Part shown: positions 32,078 to 40,841 of the stretch, piece after piece | Layout: every line of letters starts with the position of its first letter | Position numbering within the stretch: the first letter of the stretch is position 1 | Assembly (NCBI GenBank): GCA_964480945.1 | Contig: CAYZRX010000019.1 | Coordinates: 1 to 52,682, forward strand | DNA: 52,682 bases | Direction: 5' to 3' | From: VGWB01 sp964480945 | Lineage (GTDB): Bacteria; Bacteroidota; Ignavibacteria; UBA10030 | Program-made: the position numbers and the translations under genes | The notes under the pieces: generated by a model | Databases searched by the model: none | What the model saw: the letters and a program-made list of their open reading frames with translations, nothing else | Told to the model about the DNA's origin: nothing

Positions 32078-32883
32078 TCATTCTTAACATCCTCTAGGAA
32101 TTCTTCCCACCGGTGGTCGTCGGGAAAGACCTTCAGCCCTTCCAGCCGCGACAGTCCCGTTCTTTGATTCTTGTAGACAAACGGCAGGGTTTTTTGAAAA
32201 TATGGATACTTGACGTCCCTCTCGCGGAAAGCCCGAAAAATGTTGTACGCGCACAAATCCGCAAGTTGAACGCCGTTAGAAAGCCGGCTGTCTACGAACA
32301 TCGGCAACTCGACAATGTGCCTCAGGCGAAGCCCGGATGTCGTTCCTTCTCTTTGGAAGAAAGAGTGTTTGAGCGCCATCGAGCGGTCAAGCTGCTGACT
32401 GGTGTTGTCCAACACCATGATGCAATTCTGCTTCGGATGCTCTTCTACAATAAACCTCTCTGCTCTCTCCAGGAGAAGTTCGTATGTCTTCCTGCTGAGC
32501 TTCTCCGTATCTAGGTATTCACGCAGGCGATTCTTATCGACCACAACCGCATGAATCTGAATGTGACATGCTTCAAATTGAGCGTACATTAAGTCAGTCA
32601 AAGAGCTGAGTTCATCTTTGGACAGGTGTGCGAAAAACCGGTGTGCTGCACGCTCTCCAGGCATCCTGAGCGTATTCGCTTTTACCTCCACATCTGAGAG
32701 CTCAAGCTCTAGACCTGTCCTATCATGAACCTCGCCGATGAGCCTTAGTTTTCGAGCATTGATGTTCCTTTCCAATCGACGCCACTGAAATTCGTGTATG
32801 CATAGTGACAGCACGACTAGAGGATCTTGAACATCGCACAACGGATTGCGTTGGCCCGATTCATCAATGTAGAAGAAGTACAT
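32041..32883 (-). CDS. DUF3800 domain protein
   Basis: 280 residues opening with MYFFYIDESG, the Asp-Glu-Ser-Gly start typical of DUF3800, and ending with an acidic/aromatic helix region. Further conserved-looking pieces are CIMVLDNTS, VELPMFVDSRLSNGVQLADLCAYNIFRAF. The last segment fits the family's metal-binding-like Asp in QLADLCAY. The fold is thought to be nuclease-like, and the family often sits in accessory or defence loci, but the function is not established. It starts 24 bases after recN. Its last 12 codons are also the 14-bp hairpin of the neighbouring candidate RNA. Confidence 0.85.
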   Translation of the reverse strand: MYFFYIDESGQRNPLCDVQDPLVVLSLCIHEFQWRRLERNINARKLRLIGEVHDRTGLELELSDVEVKANTLRMPGERAAHRFFAHLSKDELSSLTDLMYAQFEACHIQIHAVVVDKNRLREYLDTEKLSRKTYELLLERAERFIVEEHPKQNCIMVLDNTSQQLDRSMALKHSFFQREGTTSGLRLRHIVELPMFVDSRLSNGVQLADLCAYNIFRAFRERDVKYPYFQKTLPFVYKNQRTGLSRLEGLKVFPDDHRWEEFLEDVKNERAHLLSQTGSS

Positions 32884-32907
32884 GTCTGGAATCCACTGCC
32901 AGCGTGC

Positions 32908-34632
32908 TCACTTTAGCCCCATCAGCTCTCTCGCTCCCTTCAGGCCGGCTTGCGTCACCTCCACACCGCTCATGAGCTTCGCGACCTCCTCAACCCGCTC
33001 CTCGAGATCGAGCTTCCGCATGCGGGTCTTCGCCCGCTTGTCGCGCTCCAACTTCTCAACGACAAAATGCGTGTCGGCCAGTCCGGCGATCTGCGGCAGG
33101 TGCGTGATCGCGATGACCTGGTGGAACTGCGAAAGGCTCTTCAGGCTCTTACCCACGGCCACGGCGATCCGGCCGCTCACGCCGACGTCAATCTCATCGA
33201 AGATCAGCAGCGGGAGGCGCTCCGACTTGGCAAGGATGCTCTTGAGCGCCAGCATGATGCGTGAGATTTCTCCACCCGAGGCAACCTTGACGAGCGGCTT
33301 CACGTCCTCCCCGAGGTTCGTCGAGATGTGAAACTCGACGAGATCGATCCCCTTCGGCGTCGCATCGAAGAACTCCCGGCCGAGCTTGACGTAGGCTTTT
33401 GATGCATGGTCCAGGCCGTTCGTCTTGCCGAGAGCCCTGTTTTCGATCCTCACATCGAAGCGGGCGTTGGGGATCCCCAGCTTCGCCAGTTCAGCAGCCA
33501 CAGAGCCATTGATTCTCGAGACGTGTTCACGCCGCTTTGTCGAGAGCCGTTGGGCCGCGGCGGAGCAGCTTGCCCGTTCCTTCTCGATCCTCTCCTTTAT
33601 CTTACGAATTTCACCTTCAAAGTTCTCGGCTAAGGCGAATTCTTTCCCGACCTTCTCCCGGTGATCGAGAACGGCGTTGATCGATCCGCCATATTTCTTT
33701 TTCAGGAGCGCGAGTCTGCCGAGCCGCTCTCGAATCTGTTCGAGCCGCTCCGGATTGAACTCGATCTTCGAATTGTACGTCTGGATGAACTTTGCAGCCT
33801 CCCCGATAATGGCAACGGCCGACGCGCATTCCTTCTTCGCGTCTTCGAAGGACTTGTCGATGAGGGAAAGGTCCTCGAGCTGGTTGCGAGCGACAACCAG
33901 TTGATCGTAGACCGCCTGCTCGCTCTCGTACAACATCTGGTGAAGCTGGGAGGTAGCTTCAAACAGCTTCTCGGAGTTTTCCAGAATCCTCAGCTCCGTT
34001 TCGAGCGTTTCTTCCTCCCCGCGCTGGGGAGACAAGGCGTCGATCTCCTGGATCTGGAACTCGTAGAGATCACGCCGCTCCCTCAGCTGTCGCTCCTTTG
34101 CCTGGAGCTCTTCAAGCTCCGCAAACAACCGCGTGAGCGCATCATAGCCGGCACGGAATTCCTCCCGCAGCCCCGCCAGGCCGCCGAAGTCGTCGAGCAG
34201 ATCGATGTGTGTCTCCGTGCGGAGCAGGGACTGATGATCGTGCTGGCCGTGCAGATCAACCAAAAGATCGCCGATCTCCTGCATGACCGCCAGAGTGCCT
34301 GGCGTATCGTTGATGAAGCATCGGCTCTGCGCCTTCGCCGAAATCTCCCTCCGCAGGATCAGCTCGTCCTGATTATCGAACTCGTGCGCCTCAACCACCG
34401 CCTTCAGTCGCTTGTTCCCGGAGACGCTGAAGATTGCTTCCACCACTGCTTTGTCCGAGCCTTTTCGGACGACATCCGAACTCGCCCGCTCGCCGAGAAC
34501 GAGGCTCAACGCATCGATCAGGATGGACTTGCCGGCGCCGGTCTCCCCCGTGATGATGTTCAGGCCGCTCTCAAAATCGGCCTCGATTTGTTCAATGACG
34601 GCGTAATTCTTTATGAGGAGGGATTTGAGCAT
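32908..34632 (-). CDS. recN: DNA repair protein RecN
   Basis: 574 residues of an SMC-like ATPase that tethers DNA during double-strand-break repair. It has Walker A GETGAGKSILIDAL near the N-terminus, a long central coiled coil (about 150-350, interrupted), the signature region VASGGEISRIMLALKS and Walker B LLIFDEIDVGVSG. The length is normal. An FCB-type promoter (34654-34683) lies directly upstream. SOS control cannot be judged; no LexA-like palindrome was seen. Confidence 0.95.
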   Translation of the reverse strand: MLKSLLIKNYAVIEQIEADFESGLNIITGETGAGKSILIDALSLVLGERASSDVVRKGSDKAVVEAIFSVSGNKRLKAVVEAHEFDNQDELILRREISAKAQSRCFINDTPGTLAVMQEIGDLLVDLHGQHDHQSLLRTETHIDLLDDFGGLAGLREEFRAGYDALTRLFAELEELQAKERQLRERRDLYEFQIQEIDALSPQRGEEETLETELRILENSEKLFEATSQLHQMLYESEQAVYDQLVVARNQLEDLSLIDKSFEDAKKECASAVAIIGEAAKFIQTYNSKIEFNPERLEQIRERLGRLALLKKKYGGSINAVLDHREKVGKEFALAENFEGEIRKIKERIEKERASCSAAAQRLSTKRREHVSRINGSVAAELAKLGIPNARFDVRIENRALGKTNGLDHASKAYVKLGREFFDATPKGIDLVEFHISTNLGEDVKPLVKVASGGEISRIMLALKSILAKSERLPLLIFDEIDVGVSGRIAVAVGKSLKSLSQFHQVIAITHLPQIAGLADTHFVVEKLERDKRAKTRMRKLDLEERVEEVAKLMSGVEVTQAGLKGARELMGLK

Positions 34633-34653
34633 CTCGCCAGTTAGGGGTCACGA

Positions 34654-34683
34654 CAAATGTACCGAAAAAAAGGGGAAATTCAA
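34654..34683 (-). promoter_or_regulatory. FCB-type promoter for recN
   Basis: On the minus strand TTG (34683-34681) is followed by exactly 19 bases and TACATTTG (34661-34654), a full match to TAnnTTTG. Transcription would start about 34647, giving a leader of about 15 bases before the recN ATG at 34632. It is the best promoter match in the window. Confidence 0.65.
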
Positions 34684-34705
34684 TGAAGGGATTGAGGAGC
34701 TGAAT

Positions 34706-34799
34706 GTCATTCCCCCGAGGGGGCGAGCGGCCGAGCGAAGCGAAGAGCCGGAATCCAGAAGAAAGCTTAGTTCTGGACACCCGCTTCCGCGGGTGTGAC
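34706..34799. repeat. Dispersed palindromic element, copy 1
   Basis: It begins GTCATTCCC and ends GGGTGTGAC. An inner inverted pair GGAATCCAGAA / TTCTGGA lies around 34750-34776, and CCCGC-TTCC-GCGGG forms a hairpin near the end. A second element of the same plan is at 35707. The two copies flank the MqnA-like gene, both in the same orientation. Small palindromic elements of this GTCATTCCC...GTGAC kind occur in many bacteria (for example neisserial dRS3-type repeats); kinship is unproven. Confidence 0.65.
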
Positions 34800-34825
34800 A
34801 CAGTTCAGAACTTTGTAGCATCCTT

Positions 34826-35680
34826 CTAGTTCACGGAAGCAGTCTCGGAGGAGTCGAGCTCGAAGAAACTGATCTCGGGGACGTCCGGCAGGACGCCGTG
34901 GTAGAACGCGTAGCGGATGAGCTCCGAGAGCCCATGTTGCTCCTCATCGCCGAGTTTGAAGGAGAATGATGAAAAATACCCAACGGCTTCGTCGATCGGC
35001 AGGTTCAGCCGTCGGGCCAGCTGTCTCGCGAGCTCCTCAATGCTCCTCAGGCCGTCCTGCTTCGCTCGCACGAGGTGCGGGACAAGCTCCTCCGTTTCGG
35101 GGTTTTCGCGGCCCACCCAGAATCCGTGGACGTAGGGAAGTCCCGTAAGATCGTTCCATTCCTCGACGAGGTCGAGTGCGAACAACCCCTCCGGCGAATT
35201 CTCATGAGGATGGAAATTGACCACGAGCGCGGCATCGGCCTTCGCCAGCATATCGTCGAGCTTCGGGAGCATCGGGATGAACTGGATCCCTGCATCCGAC
35301 GACGTGAGGCTGGGGAATTTCTCGAGGAGAATAATCTTGGCGAGGATGATCTCGGAGGTCGCGCGGATGTCGACCGAGAGCGAGCGGATGTTGCGAACTC
35401 CCTGCTTGACATACAGCAGGATCGTTTCGGTGCCGGAGAACGAGGAAACGCCGACATCGGGAACGATGCGATAGTCCGCACCGTGGCGTGCGTAATCGAT
35501 CGGAGAAAGAAAAGCGCACCGAAGATTCCGGGTGCGCTCTCGAAATTTTATCGAGATCTCAGCGGGAATGTCAACGAGCAGCTCGAAAGGAGAATCCGGC
35601 GCCTCAAGGCCGAAGAGCAACGGACGGAGATACGAAGCTTCGGAAACGCCGAGGAGATGCTTCATCCGACTAGAACTCAT
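34826..35680 (-). CDS. Divergent MqnA/MqnD-family (futalosine-pathway type) protein
   Basis: 284 residues of the periplasmic-binding-like VitK2_biosynth fold. It shows RPLLFGLE, the LLVDIPAEISIKF stretch, SPIDYARHGADYRIVPDVGVSS and a C-terminal ELARQLARRLNLP, as in MqnA (chorismate dehydratase, first step of futalosine menaquinone synthesis). However, the typical DxxSRTS segment reads DIRATSEII, and the IGDxAL segment reads AALVVNFHP. It may be a diverged MqnA or a paralogue with another small-molecule ligand. No other mqn gene is nearby. It is bracketed by two palindromic repeat elements. Confidence 0.65.
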   Translation of the reverse strand: MSSSRMKHLLGVSEASYLRPLLFGLEAPDSPFELLVDIPAEISIKFRERTRNLRCAFLSPIDYARHGADYRIVPDVGVSSFSGTETILLYVKQGVRNIRSLSVDIRATSEIILAKIILLEKFPSLTSSDAGIQFIPMLPKLDDMLAKADAALVVNFHPHENSPEGLFALDLVEEWNDLTGLPYVHGFWVGRENPETEELVPHLVRAKQDGLRSIEELARQLARRLNLPIDEAVGYFSSFSFKLGDEEQHGLSELIRYAFYHGVLPDVPEISFFELDSSETASVN

Positions 35681-35706
35681 CTCAAGAACACATTCTTATC
35701 ACAAGT

Positions 35707-35838
35707 GTCGTTCCCGCACGTCTTAGGCGGCCTGCCCGCCATCAGAGGACTGTTGAGGCAAGCGGGGAATCCAGACAGCGCATTCTGGACCGCCGATAGA
35801 AACGTTTCCCGAAGGGATCCCTTCGGGACGGGGGTGAC
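35707..35838. repeat. Dispersed palindromic element, copy 2
   Basis: It begins GTCGTTCCCGC and ends GGGGGTGAC. It contains GGAATCCAGA / TCTGGA and a perfect 22-base palindrome at 35807-35828 (TCCCGAAGGGA and its complement). The plan matches copy 1 at 34706-34799. It is followed by a stretch (35845-35863) nearly identical to bases 52-70 of the window. Confidence 0.65.
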
Positions 35839-35858
35839 AGGCGTTTTTGAAATGGCTT

Positions 35859-36200
35859 CTAGGCACTTGTTTTCTGGGTCACTTGCTTTGACGCAAGCTT
35901 TCGCAGATAGTACAGCTTCGCCCGGCGAACCTTTCCTCCCTTGACCTTTTCAATCTTCGCGATCCTCGGGGAGTGCAGAGGAAAGATCCTTTCGACGCCG
36001 ACACCGTCCGACATCTTCCGGACGGTGAAGGTGCTGTTCGAACCCGAGCCGCGCTTGCCGATGACGACGCCCTGGAACTGCTGGATGCGTTCCTTGTCTC
36101 CCTCGACCACACGCACGTGCACGTTGATCGTGTCGCCGGGATTGAACTCGGGCCGATCCGATTTGAGCTGCGTGGCCTCGATGAGTTTCAGCTTATCCAT
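35859..36200 (-). CDS. rplS: 50S ribosomal protein L19
   Basis: 113 residues of the bacterial L19 family, at the 30S-50S interface. Typical blocks are RPEFNPGDTINVHVRVVEGDKERIQQFQGVVIGKRG and VGVERIFPLHSPRIAKIEKVKGGKVRRAKLYYLR. It is last in the ffh-rpsP-khpA-rimM-trmD-rplS run, a classic bacterial order. The repeat element at 35707-35838 lies directly downstream. Confidence 0.97.
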   Translation of the reverse strand: MDKLKLIEATQLKSDRPEFNPGDTINVHVRVVEGDKERIQQFQGVVIGKRGSGSNSTFTVRKMSDGVGVERIFPLHSPRIAKIEKVKGGKVRRAKLYYLRKLASKQVTQKTSA

Positions 36201-36233
36201 GACATTTTCTCCGTTTTAGTCTCTGTTCGACAC

Positions 36234-36917
36234 TCACTGTTCCTTGTTCATCAAATCTTCCCGCCTCTCCTGCGTCCGGGTGAGCCGCTGCCGCTCGCGC
36301 CATTCATCGATCTCGGCATGGTCCCCGGAGAGGAGCACGTCCGGCACCTTCATCCCACGGTACTCCGCCGGCCGGGTGTATTCCGGTGAACCGAGGAGCC
36401 CATCCTGAAAAGAATCGCTCAGCGCCGATTCGCTGTCGTTCAACACACCGGGGACCAACCGCACGACCGCATCGACAACGACCGCCGCAGCGAGCTCGCC
36501 GCCCGTCAAGACGTAATCACCGATCGAGATCTCCCTCGTGATAAGAGCCTTCCGCACTCGCTCATCCACACCCTTATAATGACCGCAGATCAGCATCAGG
36601 TTTTCTTTCAGCGAAAGCTCGTTGGAGAGCCTCTGTGTGAACCGCTCGCCCGCGGGGGAGAGCAGGATGACCTCGTCATACGCGCGTTGCGCGGTCAGGC
36701 CTTCCACACACTCAAAGATCGGCTCGGGCTTAAGGACCATCCCGGCGCCGCCGCCGTACGGCGTGTCATCGATCGTCTTGTGTTTGTCGTGGGCAAACTG
36801 GCGAAGGTCGTGCACGACGATCTCTGCCTTCCCCTTCTCCTGCGCCCGCCGGAGGATGCTCTCCTGCAGAGGGCTTTCGAGGAGCTTGGGCAGGCCCGTG
36901 ATAATGTCGATCCGCAT
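36234..36917 (-). CDS. trmD: tRNA (guanine37-N1)-methyltransferase
   Basis: Methylates G37 of tRNAs from S-adenosylmethionine and prevents frameshifting. 227 residues from the ATG at 36917; the longer frame upstream lies inside rimM. The trefoil-knot motifs are present: LLSPAGERF, LICGHYKGVDERV and ISIGDYVLTGGELAA. RimM stop and TrmD start share one base (TGATG), so translation is coupled. Confidence 0.96.
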   Translation of the reverse strand: MRIDIITGLPKLLESPLQESILRRAQEKGKAEIVVHDLRQFAHDKHKTIDDTPYGGGAGMVLKPEPIFECVEGLTAQRAYDEVILLSPAGERFTQRLSNELSLKENLMLICGHYKGVDERVRKALITREISIGDYVLTGGELAAAVVVDAVVRLVPGVLNDSESALSDSFQDGLLGSPEYTRPAEYRGMKVPDVLLSGDHAEIDEWRERQRLTRTQERREDLMNKEQ

Positions 36918-37417
36918 CAGTCTAACAGCCCTTCGATCGGATGAATCACAATCGCTCGCTTCTTCGCGTCTACCGAAGCAATAATCTCTTTGGTCGCGGG
37001 TATCAAGATCTCCTTCTTCCCGCACAGAACTACCCAGACGTCGTTTGCGGGCAGCTGTAGGACGTCCCGCACTCTCCCGAGAGTCTCTCCTTGGTCTGTC
37101 GAGACCTCCATCCCGACAATGTCGTGGATGTAGTAGGAACCGTTGGGGGGACCGGGTGCGTCCTTTTCCGGGATGAAGACGAAGGTGTTCTGCTTACTCT
37201 CAGCGTCGGTTCGCGAGCCGACCTCTTTCAGCTTCAGGAAGATCTTGCCGCCCGTAATGCGGACGGAGCTGATCGTGCACCGCTCTGAACTCGCCTCATC
37301 CCGTCCGATCCAAACAGTGGTTAATCTGGAGAAACGGTGGGGGTCGTCGGTGAGCGGTACGACCTTGAGCTCTCCCTTGATGCCAACGCTCTTGGAAACT
37401 CTTCCGACAGCAATCAT
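36917..37417 (-). CDS. rimM: 16S rRNA processing protein RimM
   Basis: 166 residues. It has an N-terminal RimM barrel (about 1-85: VGRVSKSVGIKGELKVVPLTDDP) and a PRC-barrel-like C-terminal part (PPNGSYYIHDIVGMEV onward). It binds S19 and assists 30S head assembly and 16S maturation. It lies between khpA and trmD, the usual order, and its stop overlaps the trmD start. Confidence 0.95.
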   Translation of the reverse strand: MIAVGRVSKSVGIKGELKVVPLTDDPHRFSRLTTVWIGRDEASSERCTISSVRITGGKIFLKLKEVGSRTDAESKQNTFVFIPEKDAPGPPNGSYYIHDIVGMEVSTDQGETLGRVRDVLQLPANDVWVVLCGKKEILIPATKEIIASVDAKKRAIVIHPIEGLLD

Positions 37418-37456
37418 TCCGGGTTGTGCGGTGCATCGACAGGGTCACTCGACCCA

Positions 37457-37687
37457 TTAGCCGATGATATCCAGCACTGCTTTCTTGCCTTCCTTCGCCG
37501 CTACCGCCCTCAGGAGGACTCGGAACGCCGAAGCGGTCCTCCCCTTCTTTCCAATCAGTTTCCCAACGTCGCCTTGCTCAACCTTCAGCTTGAAGATGGT
37601 CTTGTCTTCCATCTCCTCCACCTCGACCGTCATAGCTTCAGGGTTGTCCACGAGATGCTTCGCAACGTACTCTACAAATTCCCGCAT
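37457..37687 (-). CDS. khpA: KH-domain RNA-binding protein KhpA
   Basis: 76 residues forming one type-II KH domain with the nucleotide-binding loop VGKLIGKKGRTASAFRVLLRAV (GKKG). The ATG at 37687 is chosen because AGGAGG lies a proper distance upstream; the longer frame from 37714 would read through that ribosome-binding site. Members of this family (YlqC) lie between rpsP and rimM in many bacteria and bind RNA, often with KhpB/Jag. Confidence 0.93.
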   Translation of the reverse strand: MREFVEYVAKHLVDNPEAMTVEVEEMEDKTIFKLKVEQGDVGKLIGKKGRTASAFRVLLRAVAAKEGKKAVLDIIG

Positions 37688-37819
37688 GGTTCCACCTCCT
37701 GTCCGAGGACCCAATCATCACTCACTGCACCGCCAGAGCCTCCACTGTATCGCTCGGTGAGAGGAGCTTACCTCCCTCCACAAATCTGAAGCCCATCTAG
37801 ACTATACTAACGCCGGGAG

Positions 37820-38257
37820 CTAGGACGCCGGTTCCGCAGGAGTCTGCGCCGCGGGCGCAGCCTCTGCAGGTTTGACTTCTTGCTTCTTCTTTCTCTCGGC
37901 CCGGCGCGCCCTCCGATCCGCCTCTCGTGGGGTCCGTTCAGCCTGTTGCATCTGCCAGCGCTCAAGGATGCCCTGAAGCTTGGCCTCATCTGCACCCTGC
38001 CGCATCAGCGTCCACCGCAGCCAGAGCCCCTGCCGCCGAAACAATGATCGGACGGTATCGGTCGGTTGCGCGCCTCTCCGAAGCCAGTGGAACACCCTCT
38101 CATCCTTGATGCTCAAAGCGATCGGATTGACGTTCGGGTTGTACTGGCCAACCTCCTCGAGATAGCGACCGTTGCGGGGCGAACGAATGTCCGCCGCCAC
38201 GATCCTGTAGATCGGCTGCTTCTTCTTGCCCATTCTTCGTAACCGTAGCTTTACCAC
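37820..38257 (-). CDS. rpsP: 30S ribosomal protein S16 with C-terminal extension
   Basis: 145 residues. The S16 core (about 1-85) begins MVKLRLRRMGKKKQPIYRIV and is followed by a Lys/Arg- then Ala/Pro-rich tail (ERKKKQEVKPAEAAPAAQ) of about 45 residues, as often seen in Bacteroidota and relatives and absent from the E. coli protein. The 130 bases between its end and khpA hold nothing else recognisable. Confidence 0.96.
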   Translation of the reverse strand: MVKLRLRRMGKKKQPIYRIVAADIRSPRNGRYLEEVGQYNPNVNPIALSIKDERVFHWLRRGAQPTDTVRSLFRRQGLWLRWTLMRQGADEAKLQGILERWQMQQAERTPREADRRARRAERKKKQEVKPAEAAPAAQTPAEPAS

Positions 38258-38305
38258 TGTTTGACTCCTGTTGGTAATGAATTGAGGTTTGAGAGTTCTG
38301 AGTTT

Positions 38306-39637
38306 TCAGTTGCGTGCCGGCAACCGCATCCCATGCAGGGCGCGCATCATGTTCCCTTTGCTGAGACGCTTCATCATCTTCTGCATTTCTTCGAATTGCT
38401 TGAGAAGCCGATTGACCTCCTGAACCGTCGTGCCGCTCCCGATGGCGATCCTCCGCCGCCTGCTGCCGTTGATGATCGAGGGCCTCATCCGCTCCTCCTC
38501 CGTCATCGACTGTATCATCGCCTCGATCCGGGTGAGCGCGCCGTCGTCGATCTGGGCATTGTCCGGGATCCGGTTCGCACCGGGAAGCATGCCAATCACC
38601 TGACTGAGCGGCCCCATTTTCTTGACCTCCCGCAGCTGGTCGAGGAAGTCGTTCAGCGTAAGCTGGGCCTTGCGGAGCTTCTCTTCCAGCTTGACCGCTT
38701 TCTTCTGGTCGAACTGTTCCTGCACCTTCTCGACGAGCGTGACGACATCGCCCATTCCGAGGATGCGCGAGGCAATGCGATCCGGATGAAACGGCTCAAG
38801 GGCATCCAGCTTCTCGCCCACGCCGATGAACTTGATCGGCTTCCGCACCACCGCCCGGATGGAGAGGGCCGCGCCGCCGCGGCTGTCCCCGTCAAGCTTG
38901 GTGAGCACGATCCCGTCGAAATCCAGCCGCTCGTGGAACGCCTTGGCCGTGTTCACAGCGTCCTGGCCGGTCATCGCATCGACCACGAAGAGAATCTCGT
39001 GCGGCTCCGTCTTCTCCTTGATCGACGCCACCTCCTGCATCATCTCTTCATCGACGTGTAAGCGACCCGCCGTATCGATGATGACAGTATCGCGGATGTT
39101 CTTCCGAGCGAAGTCAATGCCGGCAGAGGCGATGGCAACGGCATCCTTCGATCGATCGGCAAAGACCGGAATCTCCAACTGTTTGCCCAGCATCTCCAGC
39201 TGGTCGATCGCGGCGGGTCGATGAATATCGGCCGCCACAAGCAGGGGGTTGTTCCCCTTCCGTTTCAGGAGGTTCGCCAGCTTCGCGGCAAACGTCGTTT
39301 TGCCGGATCCCTGAAGGCCGGCCACAAGGATGACGGTCGGCGGTGTCTGCGCGGTCCTGATCTCAGCCTTCGACGCCCCGAGCAGCTCCACCATCTCATC
39401 GAAAATGACCTTGATGACGAGCTGGCCGGGCGTGATGCTGTTCAGGACATCCTGGCCGAGGGCCCGCTTCTGTACATCCTCGATGAACTGCTTGGCAACC
39501 TTATAGTTGACGTCGGCATCCAGGAGGACACGGCGAATCTCCCGGAGCGTCTCGGCAACGTTTGCCTCCGAGATCTTGCCCTGACCCCGCAGTTTCTTGA
39601 AAACCGTCTCGAGCTTCTGGCTTAATGTCTCAAACAT
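38306..39637 (-). CDS. ffh: Signal recognition particle GTPase Ffh
   Basis: 443 residues. The N domain is followed by the G domain with GLQGSGKTT (G1), DTAGR (G3), TKLDGDSRGG (G4), and a methionine-rich M domain (PGANR, MEEMQKMMKRLSKGNMMRALHGM) that binds 4.5S RNA and signal peptides. It targets membrane proteins co-translationally with FtsY. First gene of the ribosomal/targeting run. A strong terminator-type hairpin sits only 21 bases upstream. No 4.5S RNA gene was found in the window. Confidence 0.97.
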   Translation of the reverse strand: MFETLSQKLETVFKKLRGQGKISEANVAETLREIRRVLLDADVNYKVAKQFIEDVQKRALGQDVLNSITPGQLVIKVIFDEMVELLGASKAEIRTAQTPPTVILVAGLQGSGKTTFAAKLANLLKRKGNNPLLVAADIHRPAAIDQLEMLGKQLEIPVFADRSKDAVAIASAGIDFARKNIRDTVIIDTAGRLHVDEEMMQEVASIKEKTEPHEILFVVDAMTGQDAVNTAKAFHERLDFDGIVLTKLDGDSRGGAALSIRAVVRKPIKFIGVGEKLDALEPFHPDRIASRILGMGDVVTLVEKVQEQFDQKKAVKLEEKLRKAQLTLNDFLDQLREVKKMGPLSQVIGMLPGANRIPDNAQIDDGALTRIEAMIQSMTEEERMRPSIINGSRRRRIAIGSGTTVQEVNRLLKQFEEMQKMMKRLSKGNMMRALHGMRLPARN

Positions 39638-39657
39638 CGAAGTCCGTTCGTACTAAC

Positions 39658-39698
39658 AAAAACTTCCGAAATCTCTCCGCCGATTGAGATTTCGGAAG
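39658..39698 (-). terminator. Terminator between the ATP synthase operon and ffh
   Basis: A perfect 13-bp stem (CTTCCGAAATCTC with GAGATTTCGGAAG), a 10-base loop and, on the minus strand, five T. It is about 200 bases beyond the atpG stop and 21 bases before the ffh ATG. It most likely ends the atp transcript. A leader attenuator for ffh is an alternative, since a TTG-N20-TACCTTAT sequence lies just upstream. Bases 39700-39898 hold no gene. Confidence 0.9.
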
Positions 39699-39898
39699 CC
39701 GTGCATCTCAAAATTTCGGGCTAATAAGGTACCGAAAAAACAGGCCCCAATCAAGCGCATTTTCGGCTGATCGGCGAGGCTCGGGCTTGCTCCGTTGCCA
39801 GAAAGGGGACAAAAAAACCGGCGCCCGATGCTTGGAGCGACGGCTTTGTATGGTGCGCGAAATTGCTTCCGACACACAACTCTCTCGATGTCCAGGAC

Positions 39899-40798
39899 TC
39901 AGCTGGCCTGTCTCAGCGCCTCCGCGCCGCTGACGATCTCGAGAAGCTCTTTCGTAATGGCTGCTTGACGGGCGTTGTTGTACTCGAGCGTGAGGTCCCG
40001 GATCAGCTCCCTGGCATTCTCCGTGGCATTGTCCATCGCGGTCATCCGGGCGCCCTGTTCAGCCGCATTGGACTCGAGCAGGATACGCCACATTTGGAAG
40101 TTGAGATGGCGGGGAAGAAGGGCATTGATGATCTCGGCGCTCGATGGCTCGTAGATGTAGTCCACCCGAGCCAACCCTCGGAGACCCTGCGAAGGCTGCA
40201 CCTCCTCGGCAGGGATCGGGAGGAGCTGCTCGAAGACAATCCGCTGATGGAGGACGGACTTGAAGTCGTTGTACATCACCTCGACCCTGTCGAACTCACC
40301 CTTCAGGTATCCTTCGGTTGCTTCGCTGATGACCGCGCGGGCCACGCTGAAGTCGATCGCCTGGAAGATCCCGACATGCTTCGCATACAGCTCATAGCCG
40401 CGCTTGCTGAAATAGTCGTACCCCTTTTTCCCCACCGTCAGCACTTTGACTCTTCTCGCACGCTCATCACGATCCTGGTAGTTCTCCCGGAGGTGCTGCA
40501 CAGCTGCTTTGATGATGTTGCCGTTGAACGCGCCGCACAGGCCGCGGTCGGCCGTGACAATGATGAACAGGGCGTTCTTGACCTCGCGGCCGGCGAGGAG
40601 AGGGTTGAGGCCGGGATCCACGTGCGCCGCGAGATGTCGCAGCAACTCGCCCATCCTCCGCGCGTACGGACGAGTGGAGACGATCGCCTCCTGTGCCCGT
40701 CGAAGCCGCGCCGCCGCCACCATCTTCATCGCTTTGGTGATCTTCTGCGTGCTCTTGATGCCGGAGATCCGGCGGCGTATTTCCCGGAGGGTTGCCAT
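39899..40798 (-). CDS. atpG: ATP synthase gamma subunit
   Basis: 299 residues. The central-stalk rotor subunit couples proton flow to catalysis. The N-terminal helix begins MATLREIRRRISGIKSTQKITKAMKMVAAARLRRAQ, and the C-terminal helix ends ITKELLEIVSGAEALRQAS, both diagnostic. It is the last gene of this operon; the partner beta (atpD) and epsilon (atpC) genes are not downstream. Confidence 0.97.
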   Translation of the reverse strand: MATLREIRRRISGIKSTQKITKAMKMVAAARLRRAQEAIVSTRPYARRMGELLRHLAAHVDPGLNPLLAGREVKNALFIIVTADRGLCGAFNGNIIKAAVQHLRENYQDRDERARRVKVLTVGKKGYDYFSKRGYELYAKHVGIFQAIDFSVARAVISEATEGYLKGEFDRVEVMYNDFKSVLHQRIVFEQLLPIPAEEVQPSQGLRGLARVDYIYEPSSAEIINALLPRHLNFQMWRILLESNAAEQGARMTAMDNATENARELIRDLTLEYNNARQAAITKELLEIVSGAEALRQAS

Positions 40799-40841
40799 GC
40801 GTCAGGAGCTGCCCGCGTGCTTGTGAAAGGATCCCACCATC

